Origin: Deltaproteobacteria bacterium
GTDB lineage: Bacteria > Myxococcota_A > UBA796 > SXON01
Assembly: GCA_947445035.1 (NCBI GenBank)
Contig: CANFCK010000006.1
Coordinates: forward strand, 176,825-240,824
Reading direction: 5' to 3'
DNA: 64,000 bases
The stretch's first letter is position 1, and every line of letters begins with the position of its first letter. The position numbers and the translations under genes are program-made. Of this stretch, positions 25,833-33,785 are shown piece by piece. The notes under the pieces are model-generated. The model had not been told where the DNA came from. It was given only the letters and a program-made list of their open reading frames with translations, and made no database searches.

Positions 25833-26600
25833 ATGCTGCCGCTCCTCCTCACCGCGTGCGTAGATCCTCACGAGACGCCTGCGCCGCCGACGCTGGACGA
25901 GTTCCTTCACCAGACGTGGGTGGCCTACGCCGTCGACGACCTCGCTACGCTCGGCGCACTCACGGCGTTGGTGGCGCCGACGCTCGACCCGGTCGAGTTC
26001 CCGATGCAGGGCACCTACACCGACATCACCGCCGCCGAGGCCGCGCTCGTCGCCTTGGAGTGGGACGCCGACCCGACCGCCGCTACCGGATTCTTCCTGG
26101 TCGATACGCTCGATTGCAGCGCGGACGAGCTCATGGACGCGCTTACCAACCCCGAACAGGGTGAGGTCTACCCCGGCAACTACACGAGCTACCAGCGCGA
26201 GTTCACCACCGACTTCGACGCGTTCATCGCCGGGGACGCCGACATCCTCACCTGGGACACCACCTACGGCGTCGACATCGTCGTCGGCGCGTACGACACC
26301 TTCGTCCATGGCGGCGCCTTCCGGTTGGACGTGGACGGAGAGGTGGGCTTCGCCACGCGCACCTGGGCGCCGAACCCCGCGACCACGGTGAGCCCCGATC
26401 TGGCGCTCGACCAGGACTATCAGATCGAGGTGTACTTCCCCAACGACGAGGGCATGGTGCACGTCTACGGCATGTGGCGTCAGTTCCAGCTCGACGAAGC
26501 GACGACCCAAGACAACCCCGACCTCGGCAACCTGATCCTCTCGGGGATGAAGGGCTACTTCGACGACACCTCCGTCTACTGCCAGGGCCTACGGGGGTGA
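25833..26600 (+). CDS. Lipoprotein of unknown function
   Basis: A 255-residue lipoprotein (MLPLLLTAC, Cys9). The body is acidic and aromatic (DEFLHQTWVAYAVDD, TSYQREFTTDFDAF, DTTYGVDIVVGAYDTFVHGGAF, IEVYFPNDEGMVHVYGMWRQF), looking like a compact globular domain without a recognised motif. Its stop overlaps the GTG of the patatin-like gene (GTGA), so it may be a partner of that lipase-like protein, but nothing in the sequence proves it. It is divergent from the M20 peptidase gene 53 bp away. Confidence 0.72.
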   Translation: MLPLLLTACVDPHETPAPPTLDEFLHQTWVAYAVDDLATLGALTALVAPTLDPVEFPMQGTYTDITAAEAALVALEWDADPTAATGFFLVDTLDCSADELMDALTNPEQGEVYPGNYTSYQREFTTDFDAFIAGDADILTWDTTYGVDIVVGAYDTFVHGGAFRLDVDGEVGFATRTWAPNPATTVSPDLALDQDYQIEVYFPNDEGMVHVYGMWRQFQLDEATTQDNPDLGNLILSGMKGYFDDTSVYCQGLRG

Positions 26601-27313
26601 GCGCCGAGGGTGCGCAGGCCGCGGAGCCCCACGACCTGCTGCTGTCGAGCGGTTTTCTGGCCTTCGCCCGCCACGCCGGGGTTTTGGCCGCGATCGAAAG
26701 CGACGGGCCGCCCATCGACGCGGTGGTCGGCACCTCCTCGGGGGCGCTGGTCGGTGCGTTGTGGGCGGCGGGGATGCCGGCGCGGGACATCGCGCTTTTG
26801 CTGGCTGACCGCGCGCCGACCGCCTACCTCGGGCTGCACTGGGCGCCGTGGCGCGGCGCCTTTTCTCTGGCGCCGCTCGCAGCGTGGTTGCGGAGCCGGT
26901 TGCCCGCGCTGATCGAGGATCTTCCGCGTCCCTTTGCCGCCGGTGTCATCGGTCCGGGTCGGCGGGCCACACTCCTGACCCACGGCGACCTCGTGAGTGC
27001 CGTGGTGGCGAGCTGCGCGATCCCCTACCTTTTTCGCCCAATCGACCGGGAGGGTGGACCCTACGCGGACGGCGGCGTGGCGGATCGACTGATGGTGACG
27101 CCGTGGCGCGCGTGGCGGGGGGACCGGCCCGCGGTGATGCACGTTGTCGACCGCCTTGCGGGTCGCGACAGTGACGCCTCGTTGGACCCCTACGTCGTCG
27201 TCCGCACGCCGCGGTCAGGCGCGAGCTTCTTTTCGCTCGGCGACATCCCTGCGAGCGTGGAGCTGGCGCGTCAGTCGGGGGTGGCGGTCATGCGAAGGGC
27301 ACCGGCGCGGTGA
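26597..27313 (+). CDS. Patatin-like phospholipase with unusual oxyanion loop
   Basis: A 238-residue patatin-like protein. The nucleophile elbow is VVGTSSGALVGAL (GxSxG) and the dyad Asp lies in YADGGVADRL (DGG). The oxyanion loop, usually SGGGxxG, here reads LLLSSGFLAFARHAGVL, so the glycine-rich run is mostly replaced and activity may be altered. Patatins release fatty acids from phospholipids. There is no signal peptide, so it is probably cytoplasmic or exported by another route. The GTG start overlaps the stop of the lipoprotein gene (GTGA). The 3' end overlaps the convergent rluA gene by about 26 bp. Confidence 0.83.
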   Translation: MSAEGAQAAEPHDLLLSSGFLAFARHAGVLAAIESDGPPIDAVVGTSSGALVGALWAAGMPARDIALLLADRAPTAYLGLHWAPWRGAFSLAPLAAWLRSRLPALIEDLPRPFAAGVIGPGRRATLLTHGDLVSAVVASCAIPYLFRPIDREGGPYADGGVADRLMVTPWRAWRGDRPAVMHVVDRLAGRDSDASLDPYVVVRTPRSGASFFSLGDIPASVELARQSGVAVMRRAPAR

Positions 27314-27941
27314 ACGTCAGCCGCTCCCCCGAGTAGGGGTGGGTGACGCTGAGCGCGGCGGCGTGGAGCAGCAGCCGCGGCGCCGCGGAAAGGGCAATAC
27401 CTGGCCCATAGAGCGGATCCCCCAGGATGGGATGGCCCAGCGCGGCCATGTGCACGCGAAGCTGGTGGGATCGGCCGGTCAGCGGGCGAAGCTCCACCAG
27501 GGTCGAGTCCTGGTCGTGCCCGAGCACTTTCCATCGTGTCAACGCCGGCCTGCCCCCCACATCTACCCGCTGCAGCGGGGGCTGCGTCGAATCCGCAGCC
27601 AGGGGCAACTCGATCGTGCCTTCGCTGGGTGCGAGGCGGCCGAGCACCCGCGCGAGGTACCACTTTTCTACCGTGCGGTCGCTGAACTGCGCGCGCATCG
27701 TCGCCTCGGCTTTCCTGCGGAGGGCGAAGAGCAGCACCCCGGAGGTGGCCATGTCCAGCCGGTGCACAACCTGGCAGAGCGGATGGATGGCCAGCGCCCT
27801 CGACCAGGCGCTGTCGCGCAGGCCCTCGCCCCGGCCCGGCACCGACAAAAGCCCAGTCGGCTTGTCGATGACGAGCAGATCTTTGTCCTGGTGAAGGACG
27901 ACGAGCGGCTCGGGCGGAGGGGAGTAGGTGAAGGGGTGCAC
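27288..27941 (-). CDS. rluA: RluA-family pseudouridine synthase
   Basis: A 217-residue RNA pseudouridine synthase. VVLHQDKDLLVIDKPTGLLSVPGR and the catalytic-Asp block HRLDMATSGV are highly typical, and GRSHQLRVHMAALGHPILGDPLYG and the C-terminal LLLHAAALSVTHP closely follow E. coli RluA, which modifies 23S rRNA U746 and some tRNAs at U32. The GTG at 27941 (VHPFTYSPPPEPLVVL) gives the RluA-like length; an ATG at 28007 would overlap the divergent lipoprotein start. It converges with the patatin gene. Confidence 0.9.
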   Translation of the reverse strand: MHPFTYSPPPEPLVVLHQDKDLLVIDKPTGLLSVPGRGEGLRDSAWSRALAIHPLCQVVHRLDMATSGVLLFALRRKAEATMRAQFSDRTVEKWYLARVLGRLAPSEGTIELPLAADSTQPPLQRVDVGGRPALTRWKVLGHDQDSTLVELRPLTGRSHQLRVHMAALGHPILGDPLYGPGIALSAAPRLLLHAAALSVTHPYSGERLTFTAPVPFA

Positions 27942-28005
27942 GGCGACCAGAGAGTACCGTGTGTCCGGGGTACGAGTCACGGCCTGTTTGCGATACACTC
28001 GTTCC

Positions 28006-29751
28006 ATGTCCACTCCCGCTTCTGTGTTCTTCGCCGCCGCCGTCCTCACCCTTGGCGCCTGCAACTCCACCAGCGACGTCCAGATCGACGGCGAGGCCGA
28101 CAACGACCACGACCGCTACTTCGAGTCCGAAGACTGCAACGACGACGACGTCAGCGTGAATCCTGGTGCGTCGGAGATCTGTGACGGCCTCGACAACAAC
28201 TGTGACGGCGTCATCGACGAAGGCGTCAGCATCAACCGCTACATGGACCTGGACCTCGATACCTACGGCGACCCCGGCAACGCGGTCTCCATCTGCGGTG
28301 GTCAAGTGGAGGGTGCGGTGGAAAACGGCCTCGACTGTGACGACACCGATGCCGCCAGCAACCCCGACGGCATCGAGGTCTGCGACCAGAAGGACAACGA
28401 CTGCGATGGGGAGACCGATTGGGGCCTGGGGGTGCCGCTGTCGTATGACCTCATCGGCGATGCGCTGGGCGCGGCCCGATCTGGGGAGACGGTCTGCGTC
28501 AGCGCCGGCACCTACCAGGAGACCTTCGACTTTGCCGGGCGCAACGTCACCGTCCTGGGCGTGGACGGCCCCGAGGTCACCATCATCGATGGCAATGGCA
28601 AGGGTCCAGTCGTCAGTTTCGACACCGACGAGACTGATGCGGCCGTGCTCAGCGGCTTCACCATCACCGGCGGCGACGACGCGGTGGGGGCGGGGGTCTA
28701 CATCCGCGGCGCCAGCCCCACGCTCGACAACCTGATCATCAGCGGCAACGAATGTACACCGAATGACACCTACTGTTACGGCACTGGCATCTACGCCGAG
28801 GACAGCGCCTTCACCCTGACCAACAGCGTGGTGCGTGAAAATGTCCAGTATTCCACCCTGACCTACTACCCCTACAATTACGGCGCTGGCATCTACATGG
28901 TTCGCTCGGAGCCGGAGATCGTCGGCGTGGAGATTGCCGAAAACGAGGTGTTCCCGCCCAACGGGGCCTACTACGGTGGCGCCTACGGGATCGGGATGTA
29001 CGTCAATGCCAGCACCCCCTGGGTTGAAGATGTGGTGATTCGCGGAAATGTTTCCGATGGCGAAGACGCCTCCCAATGGTACACACTGGGCGCAGGGCTC
29101 TACATCTACGGCTCTGGCGGCGGTTTCGCCAACCTGTCGGTCATCGACAACGAAGGGCGGGGCTACCAGTCTCTCGGCGGCGGCATCTACCTGTCGGACT
29201 ACAGCAGCGCGACGTTCGAGAACCTTGTGGTGGCCAACAACCACCTCGGCAGCGCCACCGACTACTCGGCCGCTGGGGGTGGCATCTTCATGGGCTACTA
29301 CTACGGCTCCATCGAGAACGCGGATATCGTTGGCAACAGCGTGCAGGGGACCTACGGTTGGGGCGGCGGCTTGCTCCTCCAATACTACGCCGCCCCGGTT
29401 GTCACGAACGTATCGGTTGCCCACAACACTGCGGTCAGCGTATCCGACGCCGGGGGCGGCGCCATGGCCTATGGCACGTACCTGCCGGGGGTCGTCGCGC
29501 TCACCTATGGCAACTTCTACGACAACGGCGACAACGCGTTCTTCAACTGCACGAGTCCGGTCGGCACGGCGTCCACCATTGAAGCCGACCCGATGTACGG
29601 CGACATCAGTGGGGACAGCGCGGCCGCCTGGGACTGGACCCTGGGCAGCGGCTCGGCGCTCATCAACGCCGGCGATCCGGACATCGAAGACGCCGACGGC
29701 AGCATCAGCGACATCGGCTCGCGCGGCGGTGAAGGCGGCGCCGACTGGTAG
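28006..29751 (+). CDS. MopE-like lipoprotein with right-handed beta-helix
   Basis: A 581-residue surface lipoprotein (TLGAC, Cys19). Two MopE-type repeats, related to the metal-binding motif family named after methanotroph MopE, follow: CNDDDVSVNPGASEICDGLDNNCDG and CDDTDAASNPDGIEVCDQKDNDCDG, each with paired Cys and many Asp. From about residue 165 the protein is a right-handed parallel beta-helix with repeating GxGIY/NxxxxxN rungs (GAGVYIRGASPTLDNLIISGN, GTGIYAEDS, GAGIYMVRSEPEIVGVEIAEN). It ends DIGSRGGEGGADW. A TACACT -10-like hexamer lies just upstream. Function: cell-surface carbohydrate binding or adhesion is likely but unproven. Confidence 0.88.
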   Translation: MSTPASVFFAAAVLTLGACNSTSDVQIDGEADNDHDRYFESEDCNDDDVSVNPGASEICDGLDNNCDGVIDEGVSINRYMDLDLDTYGDPGNAVSICGGQVEGAVENGLDCDDTDAASNPDGIEVCDQKDNDCDGETDWGLGVPLSYDLIGDALGAARSGETVCVSAGTYQETFDFAGRNVTVLGVDGPEVTIIDGNGKGPVVSFDTDETDAAVLSGFTITGGDDAVGAGVYIRGASPTLDNLIISGNECTPNDTYCYGTGIYAEDSAFTLTNSVVRENVQYSTLTYYPYNYGAGIYMVRSEPEIVGVEIAENEVFPPNGAYYGGAYGIGMYVNASTPWVEDVVIRGNVSDGEDASQWYTLGAGLYIYGSGGGFANLSVIDNEGRGYQSLGGGIYLSDYSSATFENLVVANNHLGSATDYSAAGGGIFMGYYYGSIENADIVGNSVQGTYGWGGGLLLQYYAAPVVTNVSVAHNTAVSVSDAGGGAMAYGTYLPGVVALTYGNFYDNGDNAFFNCTSPVGTASTIEADPMYGDISGDSAAAWDWTLGSGSALINAGDPDIEDADGSISDIGSRGGEGGADW

Positions 29752-29799
29752 GTCGCGCTTCTTGCCAGCGGTCGAAAGCACGACCGGCTATGGTCGCGC

Positions 29800-30756
29800 G
29801 TGCTCCTTTTGGCCGCCACCATCGCGCTCGCAGACGATCGGGCGCTGTTGTTCGTGGGCAACTCCTACACCCAGTCCAACAACCTGGAGCAGGTGGCGTT
29901 GGCGGTGTTTGAGGCGGGCGCCGAGGGCGAAACCATCACCCGGCGCAACGCCACGCCGGGCTACACCCTTCCCCAACACCTTGCCGATGCCGACGGCACC
30001 AACGGCGACAAGCCGCTGCGGCAGTCGTTGGTCACCGGCGGCGACACGTGGACCTGGGTCTTCCTCCAGGATCAGAGCCAGATCCCAGGCTTTGCCATGG
30101 ACGGCGCCGAGTATCAGGCCAGCGAGGCGAGTGTCCCGCTCCTCGACGAGCTGGTCGCGGGCGCGGGCGGTCAGACGGTGCTCTTGCAGACCTGGGGCCG
30201 TCGTGACGGCGACGTGCTCAATCCCGATCTCTACCCCGACTACCCGACGATGCAGGCGCTCCTCGCGGACGGCTACACGGGCTACGCGGCGGCGATCACC
30301 GCCGAGGGGCGCACGGGCTGGATCGCGCCTGCCGGCTATGGCTTCCGCCACGTCTACCAGACCGACTCCGCGGGGCTGTTTCCGAGACTGTACATCGAAG
30401 ATGGCAGTCACCCCAGCGCCCTCGGAACCTACCTCGTTGCGTGTGTCGTCTACGCCACCGTGACGGGCGATCGATGCAGCGACGTGGCGCCTCCGGGCGG
30501 TCTGGCGACCGCCGACGCCGAGGCGCTGCAGGCCGCAGCGGATGCGGCGGTCTTCGACGAGTCTCCGGACATCGTGTACCCCTGGACCGGCGGCGACACC
30601 GGGACTGACGACACCGACACCGCCGAAGGGGACAGCGCGGCGGACGACGATGAGGCGTCTACGAGCTCGGATTGCGGCTGTGCCGCCGGCGGCAAAGCAG
30701 CCTCGGCCCTCGGTGTTTTTTTCGCAGTGGCGCTGGGGCGCCGTCGGCGTGTTTGA
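29800..30756 (+). CDS. SGNH-like secreted hydrolase with MYXO-CTERM-like tail
   Basis: A 318-residue exported protein. The signal peptide is short (LLLAATIALA). LLFVGNSYTQSNNL is the nucleophile block (GNS) and IEDGSHPSALGTYL the catalytic Asp-x-x-His block (DGSHPS), typical of SGNH/DUF4886-type esterases. From about residue 268 an Asp/Thr/Gly/Glu-rich linker leads to DCGCAAGG, a hydrophobic helix (ASALGVFFAVAL) and a basic end (GRRRRV), the tripartite MYXO-CTERM-like sorting signal of Myxococcota, which implies processing and surface anchoring or secretion. Its stop overlaps the next ATG (TGATG). Confidence 0.87.
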   Translation: MLLLAATIALADDRALLFVGNSYTQSNNLEQVALAVFEAGAEGETITRRNATPGYTLPQHLADADGTNGDKPLRQSLVTGGDTWTWVFLQDQSQIPGFAMDGAEYQASEASVPLLDELVAGAGGQTVLLQTWGRRDGDVLNPDLYPDYPTMQALLADGYTGYAAAITAEGRTGWIAPAGYGFRHVYQTDSAGLFPRLYIEDGSHPSALGTYLVACVVYATVTGDRCSDVAPPGGLATADAEALQAAADAAVFDESPDIVYPWTGGDTGTDDTDTAEGDSAADDDEASTSSDCGCAAGGKAASALGVFFAVALGRRRRV

Positions 30757-31778
30757 TGCGGCTGCTTTTTTTTGGTTTTTTGGTCGGGTGCGACGGTGCG
30801 GCGACGGACACGGGGGGAGGGGACACCGATAGCGGCGCCGACCCGGACGCTCGCGAGCCGGGGCACTACTTCCCCAATGGCGCGCCCTGGTACACCGCGG
30901 TGACGGACGCCAAGACCGATCCGAACAGCGAGGCGATCATCGCGGCGCTCCAGGTCGCGGGCTGGGGCTCTGGTCCCGACAAGTTCCAGATCGACACCTC
31001 GTTGGAGGTGCTCCAAGCCGACGCCACGACCCCGCGTCGTGAGTTCGAGGCGACCGGCGACTTTTACAGTCCCGACTGCGAGCAGGTGGCGATGCCGATC
31101 CCTGTGGACGGCAATGTGGAGGGCGAGGAAACCTACGCTTGTTTTGGTGACGGGGACTGTCATCTACTGGTCGCCGAAGCGGACGAGGGCAAGCTCTACG
31201 AGATGTGGCGCGCCGACATTCCCGGGGAAGAGTTCTACGGTGGCTGCCTGGCTGTGTGGTCGATGGACGAGGTGTATCCGGCCGATGGGCGCGGCGATCA
31301 ATGCTCCAGCGCCGATGCGGCGGGGTACCCGATCGCGCCGCTGTTGTTTACCGCGGACGAAGTGGCGGCGGGGGAGATCGACCATGCCCTTCGTTTTGCC
31401 CTCCCCAACGAAAGCATCCGCGATGGTGTTTTTTACCACCCCGCGACGCATGCCACCAACGCTGGGGGCGGCGGCGCCGACACCCTGCCCTATGGAGCGC
31501 GGCTGCGATTGAGCCGCGACTTTGACCTGTCACGGCTGGCCGATCCCGACGCCCAGGTAGTGGCAAAGGCGCTCCAGACCTACGGAATGGTGCTGGCTGA
31601 CGGCGGCAATATCCCGCTGATGGCGGCTAGCGACCGGCGCTCGACCGCGAAGTGGGACGAGCTCTTCGAGGACGGTACCCACGCGCTCTTCGGCATCGAG
31701 CCCCAGGATTTCGAGCTTCTGGTGCTTGACGGCGAGGAGATTCCGCTGACCTTCGAGTGTGTGCGCAACGGGCGGTAG
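30756..31778 (+). CDS. Conserved lipoprotein of unknown function
   Basis: A 340-residue lipoprotein (MRLLFFGFLVGC, Cys12); a Thr/Gly/Asp linker is followed by a well-ordered domain. Conspicuous blocks are HYFPNGAPWYTAVTDA, EFEATGDFYSPDCE, ACFGDGDCHLLV, KLYEMWRADI, GGCLAVWSMDEVYPADGRGDQCSSADAAG and HPATHATNAGGG, with several Cys pairs and an Asp/His-rich character. They look like a catalytic or sugar-binding fold rather than low-complexity filler, and I recall similar uncharacterised proteins from myxobacteria (memory, not a search). The start overlaps the previous stop by one base. T8 and T6 runs lie within the signal-peptide codons. Confidence 0.75.
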   Translation: MRLLFFGFLVGCDGAATDTGGGDTDSGADPDAREPGHYFPNGAPWYTAVTDAKTDPNSEAIIAALQVAGWGSGPDKFQIDTSLEVLQADATTPRREFEATGDFYSPDCEQVAMPIPVDGNVEGEETYACFGDGDCHLLVAEADEGKLYEMWRADIPGEEFYGGCLAVWSMDEVYPADGRGDQCSSADAAGYPIAPLLFTADEVAAGEIDHALRFALPNESIRDGVFYHPATHATNAGGGGADTLPYGARLRLSRDFDLSRLADPDAQVVAKALQTYGMVLADGGNIPLMAASDRRSTAKWDELFEDGTHALFGIEPQDFELLVLDGEEIPLTFECVRNGR

Positions 31779-31791
31779 GCCCGGCTTCGAC

Positions 31792-32283
31792 CTACAACTC
31801 GTCGTCGAGGTGTTTGGCCCAGACGACGGCGGCGTCGGGGTGGCCTTTTGCCGCGGCCCAGAACCGCGCGAAGAACGCCTCCCAGTCGGCTTGCGCGAGG
31901 CCATCGCTCTTGAGCACTTTCGGGCTGCCGACGCGAAAACCGGCGTCGGTCCCGCCGGGAACGTAGCGGAGCGCGATGTCGACGGTGAGCGGAGCGGCGC
32001 CGTACTCCACGGCCCGGACAAACAGCGCGTCGTACTTCTTTCCGTCGGCGAGGGTCAGATAGGCGTCGAAGACCAGGAGCGCACGGTCGACCCCGTCGGG
32101 GTTCTTTTCCAGCCAGTCCTTGCCGATGTCGATGGCCGACTCGAGGTTCTGGCCGGTGACGCGGAACATCGCCCGCGTGCCCGCCTTTTCGTGGGCGATC
32201 AGCGGAACGAACTGATCGGGGTCGGACACACACCAGACCCCGTGGGCCAGCATGCGTCCGGTGAGGTCGGCGAGCGCGAGCAT
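31792..32283 (-). CDS. Hypothetical cytoplasmic protein
   Basis: A 163-residue protein without signal peptide or membrane helix. It has a mixed alpha/beta composition with phrases LALADLTGRMLAHGVW, NLESAIDIGKDWLEKNPDGVDRALLVFDAYLTL and WEAFFARFWAAAKGHPDAAVVWAKHLDDEL. No known motif. The convergent lipoprotein gene ends 13 bp away. Upstream, 135 bp separate it from the START-domain gene on the same strand. Confidence 0.6.
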   Translation of the reverse strand: MLALADLTGRMLAHGVWCVSDPDQFVPLIAHEKAGTRAMFRVTGQNLESAIDIGKDWLEKNPDGVDRALLVFDAYLTLADGKKYDALFVRAVEYGAAPLTVDIALRYVPGGTDAGFRVGSPKVLKSDGLAQADWEAFFARFWAAAKGHPDAAVVWAKHLDDEL

Positions 32284-32418
32284 CCGGGGGCTTATCGTGG
32301 CGGCGGACGCGCGGGCTTGCCCATCAACGGGCGGGGAGGCTCGGGAGGGGCGCCCATCATCGGGCGGCCGAGGACGTGCTCGGCGTAGGTGGACTGGAGA
32401 CGATGAGCCGCTGGCTGG

Positions 32419-33099
32419 CTACAGCCCCGTCCGCCGGCGCACTTCCTTGACGAGGTCGCCGATGTTCCCCGGCAACGTGCTCCGGGCCGCGATCTCGCCT
32501 ACCCAGCGCGGGATGTTTCCGCCGGCGTCGGTACAGATGCGGTAGCGGATGCGGGTGCCGCCCGTCTCTGGCGAAAAGGTCCAGTCGCCGAGGTTGGTGC
32601 GCGTCGACACGGCTCCTGGGTAGCGGCTCGTCAAGTCGGCGAGCGCGGCGGGGTACTGCGCTTCGGCATCGACCTGGTCCCAGCGGAAGATGCGGACGCC
32701 CCCTTCGGTCGAGGTGCGAGCGTGCACGAACCAGTACCGGTCCGAGACGGGGGAGGGATTGTCGAGCAGCTGGAAGTAGTCGAAGCTCGTGGCGCCAGCG
32801 GTCAGGCGTTTGGCCTCGGGCACCTTCCAACTCGACCATTTCGGCTGGTTCTCAACATCGGTCGCCGCGGTCAGGAGCACGTCGGGATCGAGGGCCGCGA
32901 CGGTCTCTCCGGCGAGGCAGTCTTCGCCGAGCACCACCTTGTGCTGCACCACGACCTCGCCGACACCGGCGAGCGTCTTGGTCTCAACGACCTTCCACCC
33001 GGAGGCCTCTTCCATCCCTGCTCGCAACGCCGCCGGCTCGGCGGCGTGGGCGCTTCGGGCGAGCGCGATCCCGATGAGCACCGTCCCCGTGAGCAGCAC
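32419..33099 (-). CDS. Secreted START/SRPBCC-like lipid-binding protein
   Basis: A 226-residue exported protein. A signal peptide (LIGIALARSAHA) is followed by a START-like helix-grip fold, recognisable by WKVVETKTLAGVGEVVVQHKVV, AATDVENQPKWSSWKVPEAKRL, DRYWFVHARTSTEGGVRIFRWDQ, TRTNLGDWTFSPETGGTRIRYRI and the terminal amphipathic helix GEIAARSTLPGNIGDLVKEVRRR. Such proteins bind lipids or sterols in a closed cavity. It follows, 3 bp downstream, a DT-rich lipoprotein gene on the same strand, so the pair is probably an operon. Confidence 0.8.
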   Translation of the reverse strand: MLLTGTVLIGIALARSAHAAEPAALRAGMEEASGWKVVETKTLAGVGEVVVQHKVVLGEDCLAGETVAALDPDVLLTAATDVENQPKWSSWKVPEAKRLTAGATSFDYFQLLDNPSPVSDRYWFVHARTSTEGGVRIFRWDQVDAEAQYPAALADLTSRYPGAVSTRTNLGDWTFSPETGGTRIRYRICTDAGGNIPRWVGEIAARSTLPGNIGDLVKEVRRRTGL

Positions 33100-33102
33100 C
33101 GG

Positions 33103-33720
33103 CTACCGCTCCAGCACGATGCTGCCCACGTAAGGCAGGGTCATGATCGTGCCGTCGGGCCCCGGAGGCGTCGTCAGCTCTCCCTCGACGTCAAGCCTGC
33201 CGTCGGTGGCGCCAGCGCTGCCCTCCCACCGGTCCTCGGCGATGGTCTCCCCGAGCTCGGTGACGATCACGGTGACGTCGGCGCGCAGCTCGCAGCTTTC
33301 GTTGGCTTTGCCGTCGAACGCAAGGGTGAGCGCGGGCGCAGGCCGGCCGGGGTCGCCGCCGCCTTCACCCTCACAGGTGCCGCTGCCGGCGAGCTTCAGG
33401 TTGTTTTCGTCGAGGCTCAGCTTGACCTCGCCGGTGCACAGCTCGAACTCGCCCCGATCGTTTTCGCCGGTCAACGTGACGGTGCCAACCCAGTCGCCAA
33501 CGCACGCGGGCTCATCGGTGGTGCCCGTGTCCTCGCCGGTGTCGGCGGTGTCAGTGCCGGTATCGGTATCGGTATCGGTCCCGGTATCGGTCCCGGTATC
33601 CGCGGTGTCCGCGGTGTCGCCGTCGGCGGTGTCGGACATGTCGTCGCCGCCGACGACCATGCTCTGGGCACCGCAGCCGACCAAGGCGAACAGGACGACG
33701 GAGAGGGTGCGGATGATCAT
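33103..33720 (-). CDS. Lipoprotein with Asp/Thr/Gly repeat linker
   Basis: A 205-residue lipoprotein (VVLFALVGC, Cys16). Residues ~28-68 are a low-complexity linker of Asp, Thr, Gly and Ala encoded partly by a hexanucleotide repeat. The C-terminal ~130 residues form a beta-rich domain (VGDWVGTVTLTGEN, ELCTGEVKLSLDENN, AGSGTCEGEGGG) with Cys pairs. Its stop lies 3 bp before the START-protein start. Linkers of this kind usually push a domain away from the membrane. The binding target is unknown. Confidence 0.8.
   Translation of the reverse strand: MIIRTLSVVLFALVGCGAQSMVVGGDDMSDTADGDTADTADTGTDTGTDTDTDTGTDTADTGEDTGTTDEPACVGDWVGTVTLTGENDRGEFELCTGEVKLSLDENNLKLAGSGTCEGEGGGDPGRPAPALTLAFDGKANESCELRADVTVIVTELGETIAEDRWEGSAGATDGRLDVEGELTTPPGPDGTIMTLPYVGSIVLER
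33559..33601. repeat. Imperfect hexanucleotide repeat in lipoprotein linker
   Basis: Tandem GGTATC units with GGTCCC variants encode the alternating Asp-Thr/Gly-Thr residues of the linker. The sequence near 33559-33601 is slippage-prone, and since units are 6 bp the reading frame would be kept when copy number changes. Confidence 0.6.
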
Positions 33721-33785
33721 GACGGTACCGTAGCCGCCCGGCGATCGATTGCGAAGCCCGGGCCGCACGATTACCGGCGCGCTCC

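Noticed and set aside
27271..29781. 836-residue minus-strand frame across the MopE/beta-helix gene
   Set aside because: It is the antisense of an obvious coding sequence with no own motifs; high GC keeps frames open.
32284..32418. Pro-rich minus-strand stretch (GRPMMGAPPEPPRPLMGKPARPPPR) between two genes
   Set aside because: It could be a short tail or frameshifted extension of the START protein, but there is no start codon or family match; left uncalled.
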